64,000 nt of DNA from Thaumasiovibrio sp047250365 (GTDB taxonomy: Bacteria; Pseudomonadota; Gammaproteobacteria; Enterobacterales; Vibrionaceae). The position numbers and the translations under genes were made by a program. The stretch covers positions 62,001 through 126,000 of the forward strand of contig NZ_JBLBVL010000005.1 of the NCBI RefSeq assembly GCF_047250365.1, read 5' to 3'. The notes under the pieces were generated by a model. That model searched no databases. It saw nothing but the letters and a program-made list of their open reading frames with translations, and was not told where the DNA came from. Below, in pieces: positions 1 to 8,103 of this stretch; position 1 is the first letter of the stretch, and every line of letters begins with the position of its first letter.

Positions 1-323
1 ACCCCTTGGTAACTGCTTTTCCATGCGCCTTTTTTGCGCTCGAACCACGTGTTGGCGAACGTATCAAAAAACGGGTACAAACGATCAGGCTCTTTGGCGC
101 GTTGTAGCGCTTCGAACTGCGCGACTTTCTTGCTATGCGGGAAGTAATCACGGTATTGAAAGGTGCCCAAATCAATTTCGGCATTCATCTTTTTCAGTGT
201 TGCTTTGGCACTGGCCAAGTTTTTCGGGGTGGCGAGGGTTTTCGTGCCTTCACGAAAACGACGGCCATAGAGATGTAAATCAAACTGAAGTCGCCCATTG
301 GGGCGCACGCGAAGTTGAGCCAT
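1..323 (-). CDS. Tyrosine-recombinase integrase, N-terminal part only (runs off the window)
   Basis: The reading frame starts at the ATG complementary to 321-323 and stays open to base 1 (about 107 residues). It begins MAQLRVRPNGRLQFDLHLYG, followed by GRRFREGTKTLATPKN and LGTFQYRDYFPHSKK. This is the Arm-type DNA-binding domain (DUF3596-like) at the N terminus of phage and island integrases, followed by the start of a SAM-like core-binding segment. The catalytic domain lies outside the window, so activity cannot be judged. It lies on the same strand as, and downstream of, the recombinase trio at 588-6680, as expected if one mobile island encodes both. What I see is the fold-level N-terminal pattern; the integrase role is inferred from the family. 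Confidence 0.75.
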   Translation of the reverse strand, partial: MAQLRVRPNGRLQFDLHLYGRRFREGTKTLATPKNLASAKATLKKMNAEIDLGTFQYRDYFPHSKKVAQFEALQRAKEPDRLYPFFDTFANTWFERKKGAWKSSYQG

Positions 324-587
324 GATAGCCTCCATCAAATAGATCTGTCCCTATCCGATGGAATTCGCTAGAATCGAGCCATCGGCTGGGGTTGGTTTAA
401 ACGTCCTCGCAGCCGGTACGGGGTAGGGAGGTTGCCGCCTTCCTATCCCAACTGCTTGTCTATTTTCCAATAAGTGGATATTTCCGCCTATTGGTTATAA
501 TTACACCATTTACTATATCCTATGCTGTTTTTTTGTCCAGTACTTGTGTGTATTTTTCTGCGCCGTTATCTTCGTAGTACTTCGCGT
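324..587. other. Intergenic region with two inverted repeats, no gene seen
   Basis: This 264 bp stretch separates the 446-residue gene from the integrase on the minus strand. It holds a perfect 7 bp inverted repeat, CCGATGG at 355-361 and CCATCGG at 379-385. A GC-rich imperfect hairpin lies at about 421-449 (GGGTAGGGAGG against CCTTCCTATCCC). The second could be a terminator or a structured leader of the integrase gene. I recognise no coding sequence. Confidence 0.4.
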
Positions 588-1928
588 TTAAAACATCGAC
601 TCAAAATCCAAGCTGTGGTTTTCTCCTGTTTTTTTCTGTTTAACCAATCCGGTATCTTTGTGGTAATCCTCTAGCATGCGGTTGAGCTCTCGGATTTTTT
701 GCGTATTTTTAATCAGTTCGACAGAGAGGGATTGCGCCGGGATATGCTTTTTCGCCTCGTCAAAGAACCCCATATACGTTTCGAGGCGGTTGTTTTTATA
801 GATGCTGACTTTCATCTTTTTCATTTCGGTGATATTGGGGATTTTCAGATCGATAAACGATTTTAAATGAAACTGCACAATAAGCTGCTCGTTGCTTTTC
901 ATGGCTAAGTTAGACACCAAAATAGGTTTGGTATGGGTCTCATTTTCAACGTTTGCCACTAAGAACGAGTCCTCGTTTTGAATCACAAAATACGCAATGT
1001 CTTGAGAACGAACATCAAGGTAATTACGCAAAGTTCGAACTTCATTCTTGAACGGATAGATGTTGACAGTAAAAGTGGAAAGGACGTTAAGCGAATTGGC
1101 CACTTTTTGTTTAAACTCATTAAGCCCCTTGAGAGACAGTGCTGAGCATTGCTCTGAGGTTTTGATGATAAGCCGATCGTTTTCTTGACGGAGCTGGATG
1201 TCTTTATCTGTGGTGTTCCTGATAACGTGGCTAAGCAAATCGACACCTGACTCAGAGGAAATGAACGAATGCCCGAGTTCGATTTTAAGATTTGTCTTGC
1301 TGGTGTCGATTTGATTGTCGCGCATGATTTTGAGTTCTTTCGTTTCTGGATTAAACTCAATCATTTGGAAGGGTAAATGCGGTTCTATCTCATGGATAAG
1401 ATTTTGACAGGTTGATTTGGTGACCTTTTGATAGTCACGCTGAGTGTCTGAATCAATAAAATGCATGTGCGCGTCAAGAGGGTCATGCGTCTTAATTTGA
1501 CGGCGACAAGCACGAGCTAATATGGCATTGGTATCGTCTTGCTCATCAAGAAGAGAGACCGCTTTGGTATCGTAGATAACGATAGAGTGATTGGAGTCCT
1601 TCAAATGACCGTCAATGTGGAGTGTGATAAATTCGTCATTTGTAAGCCATTGGAGGTCGATAGCCGCTCGAAGCCAGTTTTCAAACACATCACCCGACAG
1701 TGAGAATGATCGTAGGGTCTTGCGCGTTTTGATGTCGTCACTTAAATCGAGTGCGACAAAGGAGTATTCAGGCGCATGCCCCCCAACCACTTTGCATTGG
1801 TTGTTATTAAAATCAAAACAAAAGCTCGCGCAAAAATCACTGCTCTTGTTGATGAGTTGGGCTTGAATGCGCTTTAAGCTTTCGACAGCACTTCTGTTTA
1901 TATGTAATTCGACGGATTTCTTCTTCAT
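588..1928 (-). CDS. Hypothetical protein, third gene of recombinase trio (GmtX-like candidate)
   Basis: A 446-residue protein with no domain I recognise. It is mixed alpha/beta in look, has no signal peptide or membrane segment, and ends in a polar tail (TGLVKQKKTGENHSLDFESMF without its first residues is the very C terminus). The start is supported by an AAAGGA Shine-Dalgarno about 6 nt before the ATG at 1928. It sits 68 bp downstream of the large recombinase gene on the same strand, so it is probably its operon partner. In the GMT islands described from Vibrio, two recombinase-like genes accompany a third protein of unknown activity; the position here fits that role. That match is from memory of the arrangement, not from alignment. 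Confidence 0.6.
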   Translation of the reverse strand: MKKKSVELHINRSAVESLKRIQAQLINKSSDFCASFCFDFNNNQCKVVGGHAPEYSFVALDLSDDIKTRKTLRSFSLSGDVFENWLRAAIDLQWLTNDEFITLHIDGHLKDSNHSIVIYDTKAVSLLDEQDDTNAILARACRRQIKTHDPLDAHMHFIDSDTQRDYQKVTKSTCQNLIHEIEPHLPFQMIEFNPETKELKIMRDNQIDTSKTNLKIELGHSFISSESGVDLLSHVIRNTTDKDIQLRQENDRLIIKTSEQCSALSLKGLNEFKQKVANSLNVLSTFTVNIYPFKNEVRTLRNYLDVRSQDIAYFVIQNEDSFLVANVENETHTKPILVSNLAMKSNEQLIVQFHLKSFIDLKIPNITEMKKMKVSIYKNNRLETYMGFFDEAKKHIPAQSLSVELIKNTQKIRELNRMLEDYHKDTGLVKQKKTGENHSLDFESMF

Positions 1929-1996
1929 TCAGATTCCTTTCTCGGTTGATGACGTAGTCAGAGACACTGAGCGGAGTTTGGTTACTCCATGTCATT

Positions 1997-4900
1997 CTAG
2001 TTATGTGTATGGGTCTGAAAATAGGTCAGGTACTCATAGATATAATGCATCGTTTTTGGTGCGAGTGTAATGTTATCTTGAGGGGAGAGTATGATATGAA
2101 ATTCTGTACTTCCTCCGCGTTTCTTCGTAACAAGGATCGTGTCTTTTTCATCGGCAAAGCATTCGCGTATGTTGGTTTTTTGCCGGGTTGGGTCTGTTTT
2201 TCTGTTCACCATGAGTTTAAAGGTCGCGTGAAAAAACTGAAGTTCGGGGACTTTAAAGGCATCTCGAAATAGGGCTCCGTCCTTTTGATTTGTCGACATC
2301 TTGACTAGAATGTATGGCTGCCCATCGTTGTCGACCAGTTCCATACTTCTCACTCTACGTATCTCTTTCTCCCATTTTTTACGCGAAATCTCAGGTTTAT
2401 GCTTGTTGGAATACGCCCAAATCGTGCTGATGTCGGAAAAGTTAAACTGGTCTTTATCGTGATTGAATTGCTGACAAAACAGCGTTTTAAGTAAGCTGTG
2501 TTGAACATTAGGAAAAGGGTGACAATCCGGTTGATTTTCTCTTAGCGTGTTATCCCATAGCTCCGTTAGTAGGGTAGTTAAGTGCGACGTTGGCACAGCA
2601 GTCGGTTTGGTTCGGGGCTGTTGAGGAAATAAGTGATTGCGAAGGGCTTCTTCGGAGAGGTGCAGTGACCATTGCTTTTTTTCTTCTGTTGAAAGCTGCG
2701 CATACTGTGCGTCTAACTTCGCGATACGCCGAGAGAGGTCGTTCGATCCTTGTTTTAATCCCAATAGCCAGCACAGCTTGGCGCGGGTGTAATGTTTCTC
2801 TTCTTTTTGATTCCCATCTTTTCGATAAAACGGATAAAGCCAATCAATGCCATGGACATAGTGCTTACGTGTTGTGGCGTAGTGTTTGTGCCCAATCTCC
2901 CGAGTGATCTCTTCAAACAACACATTATCATTGAGGTTAAGTCTGTCTTGCTCTTCTAACCAATGCTGGAATTGCGCTTGCAATACGTCTTGGGTCATCA
3001 AGGCTTGCAATTTGGCGGGTAATCCCATGTCGGTATCAACGGTAAAGTTGATGAAGTGCAGGCTTTGAAGGAGGTAGACAAAGGCACCAGAATGTCTCAA
3101 GTGATGGAAGCGGACATCTTCACCACAAATGGCTTTAATCGCTTTGGTGGCGGGTAACAAATAATGCAGCTGCCGTGACGTCGTACTTTCATTTTCGAAA
3201 CCAATAAGTGGCATTTGTGGGGATCGGCTGATAATCCCCCCACGAGCCGACAATCTTGGCTTGATGGTTATGCACATGCGGATAAGTGTCGCAAATTCAG
3301 GGGGAAGGTATATGTGCACCCATCGTGATTGTTTGCTTTTGGGTTTTCCTTCCTTTGTCTGCGTAATATGTAGCGTAAAATATTGATTGTCATCTTGGCT
3401 ATGATGCGGATCTACGTTCTTCGCGGCCCAGATGTCTTTAATTCGCAGCCGAAGGATCTCACCGCGTCTGAGTTTGCCAAAATACGCAAGAATGACCGCG
3501 GACGCGCTGAATAAACGTTGAAAGAAGTGTCCTTTTTGATGACTGAGTAAGGCATGAACAATCTGATGCAACGCGTCAATAGAGATGAAGTTTGCATCCA
3601 CATGGATAGGCATGATGGGGTTGTGCAGTTCGTCTAAATTAATGTGATCGGTTAAATCTTGCGTCGTTAAAAACTTAAAGAAGCGATGGAGTTTTTGTTG
3701 TGAACTGGGCGTGGTGAGCTTTGCATACGTGCGATGTGCCCAAGCCATGAGTTCATCATGATTTTGGCTCGCTTCAAAGCTCAATGGGGATGATTTAAGT
3801 ATCTTCGCTAACCCTGAGTATTGAGTCAGTGTATTGTCGCTAAGCACTTGAACTCGCTCACCACCGTATAAAATCAGGTTTCTTACAAATAGTGCCGCGA
3901 GTTGAGGCAAGACATTGTGCCTTTGCCAGCGTGTGACGTCGTAGTTGATTGGTTTTATTCTGTTCTTTTTATAGTCATTGAGTAGCTTCTGGTGAGGCCA
4001 TTGTTCTTTTTGGTTGGGCGCGATTTTTTCATACCACTTGTCATCCCAGGTTTGTGTATAGATGGCATCGAGTTGTTTTTCTTGGTTGAGAATGCGGGGA
4101 GGGTGCAGTTCATAGGCGACGTGTCTGGTCGGGTAAGCGATGTCTTTTAAGAGTGTCGGCACCACATCGTCGCGATAGTACCAAACCGCTTGAAAGAGAA
4201 AATGCAATTGTGTCTTGGAACAAGGTTGAGTAGATGAATTCACCATTGGGAATGGCTCAGCGCCAGTGATCAGTTGACTAGTGAAGGCATGAAGCCGATC
4301 TCTGAGCGGATTGAGTCCCATCGAGGCATGAGAAAGCGTGGTCGCCTTTTGTTCATAGAATGTGGTTAAAGCGCGATAAACCAAAAGCGGTAAGTGATAG
4401 CGAGTAAACGATGGTTTTTCTGCTTCTTTGCCTTTGCGACCTTTATGTTGATGGTCTTGAGTGTGTATCAGACGCAGATAGAGATGGCCATCTACGATTT
4501 CGATGCAATCTGGCGACGTGAGTATTTGATGGAGATAGTCGAGAGGTAAAGGGGCAACTTCTAGTGCAACCATTAAGGCGACCTGCTCTTGGCTAAGTGG
4601 GTCGCTTTTTTTAAAGAGGATCTCTAATGACGCGTTGTATCCTTGAAGAAGGCGATAGGCAGCGTGCGCATGAGCCGTTATGTTTTTAAACAGCTTGGCG
4701 TCGTGATCGATCAGCTTCTTCTCTTCTTTTTTCGGTACTTCCCATCCAAGCGCATGGTAGAGGTACAATAAAATAGCGGTTAGGGCGTTTTGGTAATTCG
4801 CTTTGAGCTTTGCCGGTTGGTGTCTCCATTGTTGTCTGATATGACTAACTGTGGCCTCTGTGATGTGACGGCGAGCTTCTTGATTTTTTGGCCAATGGTG

Positions 4901-5071
4901 TAATACCCACGCTATGGCTTCTTCTGAAGGTGTCAACGCATGGTTTTGCTGTGCGTAATGAACAATGTCGTGGGAAGAGAGCGCACTCAATATAGGAGAA
5001 GAGCTCTTGAGGTCGGCTTTATCGTCTTTGTGACTGATCGAGGAAACGGTGCGCTGTGCATTATCTGACAT
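1997..5071 (-). CDS. Large tyrosine recombinase (1024 aa), catalytic member of trio
   Basis: This is a very large site-specific recombinase-like protein. Counting from the ATG at 5071, the catalytic set appears complete: an Arg in LRRGEIL (about residue 536), a Lys-bearing beta-hairpin (TKEGKPKSKQSRW, about 572-584), HHLRH giving H-x-x-R (about 656-659), GHKHYATTRKHYVH giving His (about 728) and the nucleophile Tyr (about 738). Some 500 residues precede the catalytic core and about 280 follow it, far more than the 300-400 residues of ordinary integrases. The ATG at 5071 has AAGGTG upstream and overlaps the preceding gene's stop by 11 bp; a longer in-frame start at 5173 would overlap by 113 bp and is less likely. 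The overlap implies translational coupling. Integration or excision of the island is the inferred role. Confidence 0.75.
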   Translation of the reverse strand: MSDNAQRTVSSISHKDDKADLKSSSPILSALSSHDIVHYAQQNHALTPSEEAIAWVLHHWPKNQEARRHITEATVSHIRQQWRHQPAKLKANYQNALTAILLYLYHALGWEVPKKEEKKLIDHDAKLFKNITAHAHAAYRLLQGYNASLEILFKKSDPLSQEQVALMVALEVAPLPLDYLHQILTSPDCIEIVDGHLYLRLIHTQDHQHKGRKGKEAEKPSFTRYHLPLLVYRALTTFYEQKATTLSHASMGLNPLRDRLHAFTSQLITGAEPFPMVNSSTQPCSKTQLHFLFQAVWYYRDDVVPTLLKDIAYPTRHVAYELHPPRILNQEKQLDAIYTQTWDDKWYEKIAPNQKEQWPHQKLLNDYKKNRIKPINYDVTRWQRHNVLPQLAALFVRNLILYGGERVQVLSDNTLTQYSGLAKILKSSPLSFEASQNHDELMAWAHRTYAKLTTPSSQQKLHRFFKFLTTQDLTDHINLDELHNPIMPIHVDANFISIDALHQIVHALLSHQKGHFFQRLFSASAVILAYFGKLRRGEILRLRIKDIWAAKNVDPHHSQDDNQYFTLHITQTKEGKPKSKQSRWVHIYLPPEFATLIRMCITIKPRLSARGGIISRSPQMPLIGFENESTTSRQLHYLLPATKAIKAICGEDVRFHHLRHSGAFVYLLQSLHFINFTVDTDMGLPAKLQALMTQDVLQAQFQHWLEEQDRLNLNDNVLFEEITREIGHKHYATTRKHYVHGIDWLYPFYRKDGNQKEEKHYTRAKLCWLLGLKQGSNDLSRRIAKLDAQYAQLSTEEKKQWSLHLSEEALRNHLFPQQPRTKPTAVPTSHLTTLLTELWDNTLRENQPDCHPFPNVQHSLLKTLFCQQFNHDKDQFNFSDISTIWAYSNKHKPEISRKKWEKEIRRVRSMELVDNDGQPYILVKMSTNQKDGALFRDAFKVPELQFFHATFKLMVNRKTDPTRQKTNIRECFADEKDTILVTKKRGGSTEFHIILSPQDNITLAPKTMHYIYEYLTYFQTHTHN

Positions 5072-6680
5072 AACACACCTTTTGTAAGGTGAAGTTCGAT
5101 GCAATACAATTGACGTGTTGAACAAGCTGTTGGCGATGCAGGGGGAAGACATGATCATTGCCGATATTTTCACCGACGTTCGCGTGCCCCATCAGCCTAT
5201 CGAGTTGAGAGTTACTCAAAGAAATGGGGGAAATATGTTCGAGAGCGAATTGAGCAAAAGTATGCCGGATCGAGTAGGGTTCAAAGGTCGCCCCTCGTTG
5301 TTGTAAAAACTGGCTCAATAAGCCGGCTGAGACACATTGCGCTTTTTTATTGTCATCCATCAGATACCACAATACGTCTTGCTTTAAATGAAAAGCTTGT
5401 GCGGGTAACTGCGTCGTTAACCGTTGTTGTAATTGCTGATGTTGATGAATTTGCTCAGCAAGGTATTCACTGATGAAGATCTCACGATAATGCCCTTTAT
5501 CGCTCACGCTAGCTTTTTTCCCTGGGAAGTAACGCCCAGTTTTAATACTGATATGGTGGGTGGGGCGTACGCCAGTACAGATTAAAAAACACAAGGTGAG
5601 ATGATAGGTGCAAAGATTATAATAAGAGAGGAATGCCTCGAGAGAGCGATCTTTCTCAATCAGTATGGAGCGTGAATGGATGTCGTTCTCCAATTGACGA
5701 AAGAAGCTCGCTAAGATCACCACTTCAACGCCACGCTGGCTTCCGATGATGAGCGATGTCTGCGCAGAACTTGGCTTGGATTCACCTTCGCGATATTCGA
5801 GCTGTTCAATACTGTTAGCGTTGAGTGGTGCCGGGACGTTTTGTATTAATGTGGTATCCACCAAGTAGACGCGCTCTTTTTCTGATCGTTTTTTTGTCAG
5901 CCTTTCTATGGCAAATTTATCTTCAAAATTTAACGCTCTTATTTCAAAAATTAAGCGCTCAAGGTAGTGTTCATGGGCCTGAAATATTTTCGCTCGTATT
6001 TGGTCACTGCCTTCTTGTTGGTAATATCGTGCATGGTTGTGATGAACCCGATGATGCTGATGAGAAAGCACATGTCGAGGGAGTGCGGAAAGGCTATTGT
6101 CGTTTTGAACGCATATATTGAAATAGTTAATGAGATTATCTTTTCTGCCTACGGAATGCTCCAACTTGTCCAACCCGTGTTGTTTCCAACGTTTCTCAAT
6201 CATGGTTTTGAGTTTGACTTTTTCTTTCTGGCTTAAAAAGCAACGGTCATAGCCTTGTTTGGAAATAAACCGCTGAAAAAAAGGATTGAGCCGAGAGGGG
6301 ACCGGTTGCCACAAATAGACGGTGCAACCCTCTACTGGATAGGCGACAGCGTATTCAACCCAAGAGGTGGCTCCGTACATGACGGTTCGAAACGCATTCT
6401 TTTGACACGTTTTGTATGCTTGTTGGCGGAAAAGATCAGGTAGAGTGTAGTTTGAAATTTTAGCACTATTGTCTTGCTTTCTTAATGAAGCCAGCTCTCC
6501 CGTGAGCCATAGATACATGAACACAAAAAAGAATTTTTCTCGCGTTTTAATCGGGAGTCGATGGTGATTTAAATTTTTGAAAATGCGGGCAAGGGAAGTG
6601 ACCGTGAGCTTGGCTTCAGGGTAAGGGCCACCGCTTTGTTTGTTTCGGTTTTTTCTTTTTTCGTTCGCAATATAGCCCAA
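5061..6680 (-). CDS. Tyrosine-recombinase-like protein, apparently without the catalytic Tyr
   Basis: A 539-residue protein and the first gene of the minus-strand trio. Its C-terminal third has the tyrosine-recombinase layout: Arg in CTGVRPTHH (about 372), SIRHTFA (Arg 472, with Tyr/Ser where the family His usually stands) and LMGHANVGENIG (His 499). No tyrosine follows that His at the usual 9-10 residue distance; the region reads NVGENIGNDHVFPLHRQ. It may therefore be a DNA-binding partner rather than a catalyst. The N-terminal half is basic and has no recognised domain. Its stop overlaps the start of the 1024-residue recombinase. It resembles the second recombinase-like member of GMT trios, but this was not tested by comparison. 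Confidence 0.6.
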   Translation of the reverse strand: MGYIANEKRKNRNKQSGGPYPEAKLTVTSLARIFKNLNHHRLPIKTREKFFFVFMYLWLTGELASLRKQDNSAKISNYTLPDLFRQQAYKTCQKNAFRTVMYGATSWVEYAVAYPVEGCTVYLWQPVPSRLNPFFQRFISKQGYDRCFLSQKEKVKLKTMIEKRWKQHGLDKLEHSVGRKDNLINYFNICVQNDNSLSALPRHVLSHQHHRVHHNHARYYQQEGSDQIRAKIFQAHEHYLERLIFEIRALNFEDKFAIERLTKKRSEKERVYLVDTTLIQNVPAPLNANSIEQLEYREGESKPSSAQTSLIIGSQRGVEVVILASFFRQLENDIHSRSILIEKDRSLEAFLSYYNLCTYHLTLCFLICTGVRPTHHISIKTGRYFPGKKASVSDKGHYREIFISEYLAEQIHQHQQLQQRLTTQLPAQAFHLKQDVLWYLMDDNKKAQCVSAGLLSQFLQQRGATFEPYSIRHTFAQFALEHISPISLSNSQLDRLMGHANVGENIGNDHVFPLHRQQLVQHVNCIASNFTLQKVCYVR

Positions 6681-6855
6681 GAACCGCCTCTTATCATCGT
6701 GTCTGAGTCAAGTGTTTTTCAATGTAAGGTGCTTAAATTATTAACATTTTAGATAAAAGCAGGGGAGGATGTGAGAGGTCAAGAGAAAGAGAAGAGTTGG
6801 TTGTTATTTGTTCGGCAAATGTGAACCAGCCCACATAAAAACAGCCGAAAGGTAT

Positions 6856-7116
6856 GAACAATTCCCACTAAACACTGCGCGTTTTGAAGTTGAATTCGGG
6901 CCTAAGCTAGGCATTGCACAAAGAGCGAATAATTAAAAGCAACTGAAGGCTATCCATGCAAAGATAAAAAGTCGTTGCCAGGGCGTCTTATATAAATTCA
7001 GCACGCAGCGAGTTAATAATCATGCTGTGGTTATCGTTGGCGACGTGAGCTGCGCCAAACTAGTAAAAACCAAGAAGGCTAAGTTCGTTTTGGAGTTAAA
7101 CACCATAGGAATATAA
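6856..7116 (+). pseudogene. Remnant of an IS200/IS605-type TnpB gene
   Basis: One frame read from 6856 gives KLGIAQRANN, a stop codon at 6934-6936, then KQLKAIHAKIKSRCQ, VLYKFSTQRVNNHAVVIVGD and VSCAKLVKTKKAKFVLE before a stop at 7114-7116. These match the well-conserved TnpB stretch running from AKAQRAKNKK through IHAKI and LVKTKMAKSVLD. Only this internal segment survives and it carries a nonsense codon, so the gene is dead. No terminal stem-loops or TnpA partner are visible nearby. The flanking 6681-6855 and 7117-7211 show no gene. Confidence 0.65.
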
Positions 7117-7211
7117 AACGATTGCGCGGTCAGTCGTGTTTGAAGTGATGAGCGATCCCCCCTGCTTTCGCTGAGGAAGGGAGTCAATGTCGATAAAAAC
7201 GCGATGCGTTA

Positions 7212-7340
7212 TTACTTGTCGTACTTTTTAAATGCTTTTTTCTCTAGCTGCTTATCGCACCATTTTTCAATGTTTGGTGCATACAGAGTGAAAAGGCCAA
7301 TAGCGATGGCAATGCCACTGATAGCATAGATAAAGTTCAT
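7212..7340 (-). CDS. Small single-span membrane protein (42 aa), unknown function
   Basis: The protein begins MNFIYAISGIAIAIGLFTLY, a hydrophobic N-terminal span of about 18 residues, and ends in a short basic tail (LEKKAFKKYDK). I chose the ATG at 7340 because AAGGA lies about 8 nt upstream; the ATG two codons earlier is too close to that site, and a longer form from 7421 lacks a ribosome-binding site. It sits alone between the TnpB remnant and a hypothetical gene on the other strand. No homologue is recognised. Topology is inferred from hydrophobicity only. Confidence 0.4.
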   Translation of the reverse strand: MNFIYAISGIAIAIGLFTLYAPNIEKWCDKQLEKKAFKKYDK

Positions 7341-7653
7341 ACACATTTTCCTTCTTTGATGTATTAACCATACTGCTGAATAAGTCAGCAAGCAAGTATT
7401 GTTGGTATCACACCAAGCCAATTTCGTTGAGAGTGACCGAGCATGGCATCATGCGCAGTACTAACAGTCGTAGCACAGTGTCTTTTGTCAAAATACCGCA
7501 CTGTTTGTCATCTTTCCCTTTAAATCAACCGTTCGGGGAAGTGAGGAGCTCATTTCATTTTTATGGCGTTTCTCAATACGAGCCTTATCTTACGGCGTTT
7601 AACGCATTGTGCTATAAATGACCTAATGGCATTTTTGAATCGAGAAGCAGGCT
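7341..7653. other. Intergenic stretch, no gene supported
   Basis: About 310 bp between the small membrane gene and the gene at 7654. A 64-codon open frame at 7427-7621 has no ribosome-binding site, no protein-like composition and no recognised motif, so I do not call it. Promoters for the divergent flanking genes probably lie here, but I cannot mark them with confidence. Confidence 0.3.
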
Positions 7654-8079
7654 ATGAGTAAAAAACCGTTGTCAGAAAAAGAGTTGCTTAAAGGGATGAC
7701 ACCTCATACTGCACATGCTGACGAACTGACTACCTTTGACCCTAAAGAGCGCGGTTTATTGGTTGAAGGATCCACTGAAACGTCATGCGACGTGTTCAAG
7801 GTTATGGTGATTGACTACCATGCAACAGGTGAAGGTCGCCATGTATATATCAAAACCGGCACAGAAGAGTCGTTCAAAGAAAAGGTAAATGAGTGGCTCT
7901 ATCAGGGGGCGGAGGTATACACCGTAGAGCGCTGGCTCGAGTTGGATAGAAACCCACACATGAGCAACGATCAAAATTCTAACCTAGATACGCTTAAAAC
8001 CTTTGCTCCTGTATTGTGGGATGCAATGAAGGAGGGTGTATCAATGCTTGTTGATGTTGAGTATCACTGGACTGAGTGA
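7654..8079 (+). CDS. Hypothetical acidic protein (141 aa), island cargo
   Basis: A soluble, acidic protein starting MSKKPLSEKELLKGMTPHTA. It has no signal peptide or membrane segment. The N-terminal ELLKGMTPHTAHADEL faintly resembles C-terminal parts of MazE/AbrB-type antitoxins, but without a DNA-binding swapped hairpin, so I assign no function. It ends only 24 bp from the convergent hipA stop. Its last 30 codons exist a second time, degraded, at 10638-10727, showing that this locus took part in a duplication. Confidence 0.5.
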   Translation: MSKKPLSEKELLKGMTPHTAHADELTTFDPKERGLLVEGSTETSCDVFKVMVIDYHATGEGRHVYIKTGTEESFKEKVNEWLYQGAEVYTVERWLELDRNPHMSNDQNSNLDTLKTFAPVLWDAMKEGVSMLVDVEYHWTE

Positions 8080-8080
8080 C
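7990..8080 (+). repeat. Direct repeat copy A (intact gene end)
   Basis: The 91 bp from ACGCTTAAAACC to the TGA plus one base of the gene at 7654-8079. It is repeated at 10638-10727 with about five substitutions and one deleted base. Similarity stops right after the stop codon in both copies. The two copies flank the hipBA-1 module and the tandem-repeat region. Confidence 0.8.
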
Positions 8081-8103
8081 ATCATGCTGCATATCGGATG
8101 GGC

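Noticed and set aside
7427..7621. 64-codon open frame on the plus strand
   Set aside because: No ribosome-binding site and no protein-like composition.
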